From Heterobilharzia americana (lineage: Eukaryota > Platyhelminthes > Trematoda > Strigeidida > Schistosomatidae): a stretch of DNA of 64,000 bases. The stretch's first letter is position 1, and every line of letters starts with the position of its first letter. Both the position numbers and the translations under genes were made by a program. Of the stretch, positions 12,376 through 64,000 are shown one piece after another. The stretch spans positions 142,184,786 to 142,248,785 of the forward strand of contig OX104127.1 of NCBI GenBank assembly GCA_944470555.2, written 5' to 3'. Below the pieces are notes generated by a model. The model was not told where the DNA came from. It saw only the letters and a list, made by a program, of their open reading frames with translations, and did not search any database.

Positions 12376-14640
12376 ACGCCAGCGTGGCATGAAGAGGCGC
12401 TGTTCAGGAATGATAAAGATACATCTCATAACCCCTTTTCCATCCGCTTACCCGCAGTCACACCCCTATTACCTTTGTAATATGTGGGTCATCAGATGGG
12501 CAGTAAAGCTTCTCTCAGACCCCTGTTTTCGAACATTGTCAAATAACAGCTGGCAGAGTGTCACTCAGCTCACACGTTACGTTGGCGAATCCAGAAGGAT
12601 AGATTCCTGCGGGCATTACAAGGATTGTTTGTCATCACAAACTTACTGTACATGTGTGGAAACTTTCCACTACAACGTTGTTGGATGTGGCACCCCTCTG
12701 CTTCTCTCACAAGAAGACTTGATGGTAAATGTATCGTTCAGGCTGTCGAACTTATGTTTTCCTCTCTCATGTGTTCTAATATGAGAACGATTGTCATACA
12801 GTTATCAGTCCACCCGAGCAGCTATTCAGGTTGCACTAACAGCCTGTCAAATCACAACGTCGGACGACTAATATCCTGAAGGTGTCTGGACTGGTGGAAA
12901 GTGCTTCTTCTGGATCTACATCATCTTGAATTTGTAAACTGTCAAACCCTGGCCGAAATGAACTTTCATAGAATTTGAGGTTCTTTATTCATCATCCCGA
13001 GCTAGGTGCTTTACAAGAGATTGTCGTTTGCAAAGGAGCATTATACAGCGACACAGACGTGGCCCACTGGTGGATGGTCTCTAATGGGACAACAAAACGA
13101 GCAGCCGGCGGAGAACAACTTTGGAATGGCACACAGTTTACCAAATGGTAATATGACATGCCAGGGCCAGGCAGTCACCGTCTATCTACCAAATATCATG
13201 CAGTGTTATGCTTCTCTTCTAGCTGTTCAAATGTGCATTTCTCTTGGTCAGTCCGTTGACCGCAACACGAGGTAGTATTTGAAAGGAGTGCACCTAGCGA
13301 GACAAACGGCAGCAAGTGGTGCGAATATCAAATGGCTGAAAGTCAGACGTAGCGCTTGCATATGACCAGTTTTGATATCAGCAACTGTTTAAGAGAATTT
13401 ATTTGAGAGTTAACGATCCAAAGGATAACCTTTTGCAAATTGTGGTTGGTGAAGCATTCACTTAGTGATGTAGTGAAAATTCAGTGCCAAAACCTACTGT
13501 AACAGGTAGATTCTGTGCTGTCACTAAGTCAAGCTTGGAGTCCGATAACTGGCGTTCAATCTCGTTAGCCTTAGGTCTATCACCATTTACTCCCTCCTAA
13601 GTTCTTCACCTGCCGGAGAAATCCACAGTTGTGGCACATTTACAGGCTGGAAACCCCAGCCCCACGGTAGGACAAGTGCTCCAACCAACCCCACCCTATC
13701 ATCATTTGGCCGTAATGAAGAAGGTGCGTTGTAATGATATAAAAATATCGTAAATAAACCGCTTGGGGGTTATATCTAGGCAGCATCGAGGCGTTTTCGA
13801 GCAGAGGCCGGCAGATTCAACCCAGTTAAGCAGCAGGAAATTACGAGTACCAGCAAATATTCAGGAATTATTTAGAGGCGTCTATCACGAAAATCAGAAA
13901 GTTCGCTGGTCCAGTCTAGTGTGGAGACTAAGTGCAAATTGGGTTCCCCATAGCAGTCTACCAGGATCTCTCTGCTTTACAAGCTACATTAGTGAATTCA
14001 CTCCGATGTCCAAGCCGGTATTGTCGCTATTTGCCAGTGGTTTCGGGGTTTGTGGGACAATTCAAAAGGATGAAGTCGGGTAGCACAGCAAATTCATTCA
14101 AATGGTTAGCCTATGTGGCATGGACGTCAGAGTGTGAAAGCCAGTTTCAGCAGAAGTATGACAATTCGCATTAGCTAAGGGGACGGTAATTCACATTCAT
14201 TAGATGGTTCAGTGTATATTTTTCGTCGTGGAAGAGAAAAACAAGAGGGTTATTGTTTGTAACAAAGGGACCCTTAGGGGTTTGAAGCGCTTTCAGAATG
14301 CTTTACCTTACTCTGAATACTGCATGTAAACGATGTGGCACGTATTAAAGAGGGCAGCTGGTTACTTACAGAAAATTGGGGGCACCCACTATGAAAATTG
14401 GTTAGACAGAAAGACTTATTCCCTCAACCCTTTCATGAAAAAGGTAGTTAACTTGCCTTGGGAGAAAAGAAGTTGTATGAAGAGTTGATTTTCGATCTAG
14501 CTAATTACTTAACAGCCTCTAAAACCAACTACTGAGAGATTATTCTGGAATATGTCAAAGAAGCTGTTGAATAAACTGAAATGCTTGTCGACTGAAGCAC
14601 AAGGCAGCCACAAACAGTTCGCCACAATCCGTAGCACCTT
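12376..14640. other. Unassigned GC-richer sequence
   Basis: Several open frames of 80-130 codons occur but none shows a family I recognise, and their order and strand give no gene structure. The setting, between LINE fragments, suggests old repeat sequence. Confidence 0.35.
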
Positions 14641-14659
14641 ATTCATGGAAGGAAGGCTG

Positions 14660-16032
14660 TATTACGACACCCGATGGCTGCAGTGTTTGCACCAAAGTTG
14701 TTTCGGTAGTCGATGAGGCATTTGCATGCAACCTGTGTCAACGATGGGCGCATTGCCACTGCGATACCAAAGTCCCCCGACAATACTATAAGCTGATGAA
14801 GAGACAACCATGCAAGTGGTTCTGGTACATCTGTCCAGAGTGCAGGAAAATGCCCGCACTCCGCACAGAAAGCCTGAAGGAGATGCTCTCCGCCACGCAA
14901 AAGCTACCAGCATCCTCGAATAAAGTAGGGTTAACACCAAAGGATAACACAGAGAGACCTGGAAACAGACCTAGAGCTCCAGCTGTGGGCACGCCACCTC
15001 GCGTGGGGACCATATTAGGTCAAGTCTCCATACCCCCTACCCGGCCCCAGGGGACGTCAAGCGCATGGCCAAAGACATCGACCGCCGAAGCCTCTACGAA
15101 ACCCATTCCGAACACCCCACACACCGTGACTGAGAAACAACCAGTGGAATTACTCAAACCCATTGGTAAGTCGGGCGTGCCACCCACAACGAACCCAGGT
15201 CACAGGAGGACCAACTCGATCATTTTGTTCAACGTCGATGTATCGACAGACTCATTGTTGGTCGAGAGGGAACAATTTGACAGCCGAATGTGGACCGACT
15301 ACTGTCAGATGCTGGGACTCCCTCCCCTCCCTGCAACTTTGTGTCGCCTTTCTCGAGGAAGCCATGCACCCCGAGATAAGCCACCCCCTTTACGTGTGTC
15401 CCTAAATACCGCCAAAGAGGCTGAAGACACACTCCTTCTCTGCGACAACCGGACGTTGTTAATGCCTGTAAAATTCGGGCCAGGCCTGACAAGCCATGGT
15501 CATAAGAGAGGAGGAGAGAAAGTCAGCGGTTGGAAATCCCAACAGAAACAACACTATAGTTGTACATGGGATTCCAGAATTGCCAAGTGACAGCTCGGTC
15601 AAAGATCGGTACTTTCACGACGTCCAACAATGGCAATGGCTCTCAACCAAAGTTGGTCTCAACAGTATACCGGCCAACAGCGTCAGTAGACTGCCAAGGC
15701 CAGCGCACCTGAAGACCATACCCAATCCCAGACTACTTGCCGTCCAGTTCGACTCATATGCCTCCCTCACAGACGTTCTGCACGCATGGTATAATGCGAA
15801 AGATCGCATGGGTGGCTCAATACGTATATGTGAAAGTAAGCCTAGACCCACAAGGCAAGAGGAGAGACGGCAACCACCAAGACCTCTGGAGTCAGTGGTC
15901 GTCACACAGGCGCTGACCAGTGAGTTAGATACATCAAGTAAAGAAGCCACCACTGCTACAGCCCCCACCCAAGTTAAGAACAAAACACAAAAAACGGAAC
16001 AATGCCAGTCCTATGAGGACTGGCGAGGCTAA
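14660..16032 (+). pseudogene. ORF1 of a plus-strand CR1-like LINE: PHD-like finger plus RRM-like region
   Basis: From about 14660 the frame leading into the ATG at 14796 encodes a Cys/His cluster: CSVCTK, ACNLCQRWAHCHCD and WYICPEC, spaced like a PHD finger (C-x2-C, C-x2-C, H-x-C, C-x2-C). A Pro/Thr-rich linker follows. Then two RRM-like segments appear: one with SIILFNVDVS and one, after a +1/-1 frameshift near 15500, with NTIVVHGIPELPSDSS. The frame ends at a TAA in 16030-16032 after SYEDWRG. This matches nucleic-acid-binding ORF1 proteins of CR1-type LINEs. The frameshift probably makes it inactive. The ORF2 ATG overlaps its end by 20 nt. Confidence 0.65.
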
Positions 16033-16477
16033 ATTCAACCACGTAAGCGCTCATCCCTCGAAAATACACATCCAGACCTCCCCTCTCATCAGGCACACTC
16101 TAATATGTATGTACAGCAACGTTAGGGGGCTAATAGGGAAGGTAGCAGAAATGAGGACGCTGCGTGAACATCAGCACTACGACATCATATTCATCACCGA
16201 ATCCTGGCTCTCATCGGACATCTCCGACGAAGAGATGCGTGTTGCTGGCATGGAACTCTTCCGCAGGGACAGGGAACATAGAGCAGGAGGGGGAGTGGCT
16301 ATCTACGTAAACTCCTGTTTAAAGGCAAGGATGGTTAGCGATACGGCCTTAACCCAGCTCCCAGAGTCTCTATGGTGCTACTTCACTCTCTTCTTTATTC
16401 TCTCTTCATTCCTTTACCACTACCTTACTATTCTCTTTCAGGTACCTACACAGACAGGAGTCACGGCAGTTCTCTAA
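16013..16477 (+). pseudogene. Truncated ORF2 endonuclease of the plus-strand CR1-like LINE
   Basis: The ATG at 16013 overlaps the end of ORF1 in a different frame, a usual LINE arrangement. The frame encodes LICMYSNVRGLIGKVAEM, DIIFITESWLSSDISDEEM and GGGVAIYVNSCLKARMV, the first half of an apurinic-type endonuclease with its N and E metal/catalytic motifs. After SLWCYF (near 16380) resemblance stops and the frame ends; no RT follows. It is the most intact CR1-like stretch in the window. Confidence 0.78.
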
Positions 16478-16952
16478 ACTTCCCAGCAACCCGTAGCTCC
16501 CTAATCACTCTACAAATTACAACCTACTAACCCACAAAACATCCACCTCACCGAAGCTAAAAGCAAGAAAGCAGAAGGGATTTCCTCGTCCACTGCAGGA
16601 GTAAACCGAACAACTGGAATCAAGCGAGAGATCAAACACTACCAGTTTTCTACGCTCGCACTATCAATATTGGATATTGGTTACTGGAACACGAGTTAAT
16701 AGCTCATCGATGGATGATTTAACAAATGGTCTAGATATGCACTCAAATATCTACTGTTTGCATTACCACAAGGTGTTAGGCTTTTTCTTTTTTAATTGAA
16801 GACAGTAGGTAGCTTGGAAATCGGATCTGACCCGCCTATTTCAGACTTGACCTTGGCGCCATTTAACGATTTCTGTTTACTTATTCTATCAAATGCCATG
16901 AAATAAAATGAGTCGTAAGAACTACTTTCGGTATTCCATGACAAAATTTTAG
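16478..16952. other. Sequence between LINE end and first visible GSK3 exon
   Basis: Nothing recognised; it should be the 3' part of the intron preceding the first visible GSK3 exon. It includes a TA-rich zone and ends at acceptor TTTTAG. Confidence 0.4.
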
Positions 16953-61160
<44,208 letters not shown>

Positions 61161-61213
61161 ATATAACTGTTATATTTCATCTCTTTCTACTGTTTGATGC
61201 ATATTGGAAAGAA

Positions 61214-61253
61214 AATAAATAAATAAATATTATTCAGTTTAGATTTCAATAAA
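61214..61253 (+). promoter_or_regulatory. Polyadenylation signals of the GSK3 gene
   Basis: Overlapping AATAAA hexamers start at 61214 and another lies at 61248-61253, 54-90 bases after the stop codon. They are the first such signals after the last exon. More AATAAA motifs occur further on (for example near 62888), so longer 3' UTRs are possible. Confidence 0.6.
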
Positions 61254-61601
61254 AATGAAATGATTAAGTATGTTGTAAAGTAAGTAGTTTGACTCAGGTT
61301 TCTATGATAAATCAGTCATATTCCTTATATAATATTCATCACATCCAATAATGTACAAATAAATAAATTTTTTTTTTGAAGAAAAAAAAATGCTCATCTA
61401 CTTATTCACAATTGTAAAAACATCTATTCAACAAAATGAAAATTGTATACTCATTCGTCTTATAAAAAATGACAATCATCATCATATTAATGTTCATAAA
61501 TAATAATAATAATAAGTGAGTAATACTGTAAACATTACTAAGCATTGAATTATATTTCCAATGTCTCTTCAATCTTTTCCATAGTCATTATCACTGTTGG
61601 A

Positions 61602-61626
61602 TAGATAGATAGACAGACAGACAGGT
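61602..61626. repeat. GATA/GACA short repeat
   Basis: GGATAGATAGATAGACAGAC followed by AGACAGG, in the 3' flank of GSK3. Confidence 0.9.
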
Positions 61627-61930
61627 CGGTAGGATTTACTTAGACAATATAAATTATTATAATTGAACTACTTAAGATATTCTATTCATAAATTGATAGG
61701 CATGGTGTTACTATCCTCATTTTCGCTTTCATTCTTCTTCTTCTCCTTTTTTTTCTTTCTTGTTGTCTAAAAGGTGTTTGTTATCATGTTAATTAAGAAA
61801 TTATTGGACATTGATCATCATATCAGCTTTTATAATTTGTTATCTTTGTGCTTATTTATTTATAATCTTATTGTTCGAATTATTGAATGATTCTTTTATG
61901 TGTGGTTGGATCTGTTTACCATTCCTATTT

Positions 61931-61933
<3 letters not shown>

Positions 61934-61975
<42 letters not shown>
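61934..61975. repeat. (TA)n microsatellite
   Basis: Uninterrupted TA dinucleotides in the 3' flank. Confidence 0.97.
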
Positions 61976-61977
<2 letters not shown>

Positions 61978-63569
61978 CAGCGCCGAATGCAAATTTTACG
62001 TTATACCAAAAAAAAGCGGGAAAGTTAATCTCTTTCACGTATTTACACAGCATTTTTTGTTTTTATCCATTCTATAATTGGTTCGTCTTTCATCGCTTCT
62101 CAAAATGAAGAAGGAAAAGAAATTGCTTATTCCATGCTCATATATATATGTAGTAGACAAGTCTCCTACTAATATAATGCATGTGTAGAAGGTAGTAGTA
62201 AAGCTATATACTGTCACTGTTATGTTATAAACATTAAAGTGGAAAGCCTTAAATATTATCATGATTTTGTGTCTTGAAGGTTTTATCATGATTTTTGGTA
62301 TTGAACGGTTGATGAGTTATCTAAGAACTAGTCATACATTATAAGTAATATTGTAATTTAGGCAATTATTTGTGCTTAATTCAACTTTCTTTTTTTTGTA
62401 ATGAGGATAATTTTGTAAGATTATTGTGTTGAAATGAGTATATCTTGATCTCTCCTTTGTCCATGTGTATGTGTGTGTGTGTATGTATGTATGTATTCTT
62501 TAGTGTGAGAAAGAAAGTATATACATATGCGTTTGTTTCATGTACTTACATATTTTTCTTATGTTGTTTCAATAGTTTTTTTGTGTGAATTCTCTTCACT
62601 ACTTAATTTAGCCTAACTGGTGTTTTTTTCTATAAAAAAAAATGCAATATACACTCATACACCGTACATACTATATAATTTTTATTGTGTTGCCCTCTAT
62701 ATAAAACACTCTATATGTAATCACATATATATATATCATCATGACTGCCAGTTGATACAAATAAAAAAAGGATGAAAGTAATCATAAATAATATGAAGAA
62801 AAAAAAAGTTGTAAGATATTGGCACCATCGATTATTCTTTTCTTTTTTTCTCCTTTCTTATCGTCTTCTGTTTAATTTTTGAACAGAGAAATAAATGTGT
62901 TTATTTGTCTGCATAATTAATTTGTTTTTAGATTAGAGAAGTTTGAATAGTGTTAGGTTAAATTTCATATGCCACTCTCTAATTAATTTAGATCAATATA
63001 ACTGTAAATTTATGTTCATAGGATTGATGAAGTATTGGAACAGTGAAACACAGTTATCTATGTACGCTATTTAGAGGTTGATAAAAACTTGCTTTCATCT
63101 ATTTAATCCATGTACAGAAGAACCGTATACTTGCAAAGTTCGTGCAATAAGTTTATTTCACATACTACTATGTATTTCATATTGATAAATACTTTCCTAT
63201 ATAGTCGCTCATGGAGAAAGAATAGTTATTCTTTTGTGGAAGCTTACCTTTTCGGAGAACTCCTCCCATCTTCGAACAACATGAAGCGTGCTACGCTCGT
63301 ATAATATTGAAATAGTAGAGAATATTTACAGCTCAGGTGGATGGTCTTGGTTCTATTGTATTTTCTGAGCTGGGTTGTTTAATCGTCTTTCTGGACGACA
63401 TCATCAGCACTAACTTCATACTGAAGTGAGAGAACACAATACAACCAAGACTTTTCTATGCTTCATAACGAATACAGATGTATAAAATCAATCAGTACAA
63501 ATCGTTTCATAGAAGTGACTTGGTTCATGATGTCATACTTCCCAGTAACATGAGTAGAACAAGTGGACA

Positions 63570-64000
63570 TAGCTGTATGGCATGAGAAAGAAGACGTCAA
63601 AGAGTGAATACATCCGCATCAGTGTAACTGAAATTTAGGCACTTCATCAATTATCAATCACCGATTCCTATCATATCGAGATATAAGTTAGGTAACCTAC
63701 ACCTCTCTACAAAACTCAGACCAACAGTCAAACACCATGTATTGGTGCCATATCTTAACCTGGTCATCCTCAACCCTCTTACAACTGTATCCAACTTCTA
63801 GCACTGCACATCGAGGTGGGTGGTGCCTTAGCATGTGCAGAACATGTCGAAGCCACCTCAGTTTCGTGAAGCTTCACAATCTCATCGACCAACTTTCTCC
63901 CTTCCCTGGTACCCTTCGTCAGACCTCGACATTGCTAACATGGCGATTCCTCCAAATGTAACCGGTGCTATGAAGACGCCTGTGGTCAACAACCTGTAGT
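63570..64000 (-). mobile_element. RTE-like LINE 3' end running off the window
   Basis: The minus strand from the window edge reads TTGACCACAGGCGTCTTCAT, GTGGAATCxCCATxTTAGCA-like sequence and GAGGTGGCTTCGACATGTTC, as in the 26.4-kb copy, and reaches the 3' UTR stretch TACACTGATGCGGATGTATT (63625). The 5' part lies beyond 64000. Confidence 0.7.

Larger units (their letters stand above)
61161..63560. other. 3' flank of GSK3 without further genes
   Basis: AT-rich with several microsatellites (TA, TG/TATG near 62464-62500). No second gene recognised. Confidence 0.5.

Noticed and set aside
12389..12784. 131-codon open frame with many Cys residues
   Set aside because: No regular Cys/His spacing, no known family, and it overlaps another frame; left as unassigned.
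16378..16442. Intron-like pyrimidine tract with CAG inside the LINE endonuclease frame
   Set aside because: It resembles a splice acceptor, but there is no convincing donor and coding similarity does not clearly resume after it.

Overview
The window looks like nuclear DNA of a blood fluke (Schistosoma). It is AT-rich, with one intron-rich animal gene spread over about 44 kb. The gene is buried in families expected of schistosomes: RTE-like and CR1-like LINEs, a Penelope-like element, a Ty3/gypsy remnant, and tRNA-derived SINEs that carry hammerhead-ribozyme sequence. The species was not determined. All calls come from reading the sequence and its translations; no search was run.

The only host gene I can support is a glycogen synthase kinase-3 (GSK3/shaggy) orthologue on the + strand, from 16953 to 61160. 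Eight exons join in phase (16953-17140, 23126-23209, 29412-29522, 42243-42373, 43930-44036, 49222-49415, 55819-56005, 60736-61160) and give a complete kinase domain plus a fluke-specific Gly/Asn-rich tail. The start codon is not in these exons: the first visible one opens at an acceptor, so a 5' exon lies further upstream. A 72-nt stretch at 56764-56835 has acceptor, donor, phase and open frame suited to a cassette exon in the C-terminal tail.

Layout. 1-2500: AT-rich, nothing recognised. 2.5-16.5 kb: a GC-richer graveyard of CR1-like LINEs on both strands, including one nearly complete minus-strand copy (about 11.65 to 6.88 kb), a gypsy pol remnant and a plus-strand copy with a PHD/RRM-like ORF1. 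17-23 kb (intron 1): two RTE-like LINEs in opposite orientation sharing 934-bp near-identical arms. 23-29 kb: RTE-like pieces and a foldback repeat. 29.5-42 kb (intron 3): SINEs, one with an apparently intact hammerhead, plus RTE-like 3' ends and an endonuclease fragment. 44-49 kb: a Penelope-like element with an inverted terminal fragment, then an RTE 3' end. 49.4-55.8 kb: RTE-like copies with 1.2-kb inverted arms. 56-60.7 kb: SINE and LINE fragments and the candidate cassette exon. 61.2-64 kb: 3' flank with microsatellites and a minus-strand LINE end running off the window.

The most unusual signals are the recurring inverted-repeat architecture (at least five foldbacks, two nearly perfect), the hammerhead-bearing SINEs, a Smalpha-like subfamily with a 4-nt insertion in the ribozyme core, and the possible GSK3 tail exon.
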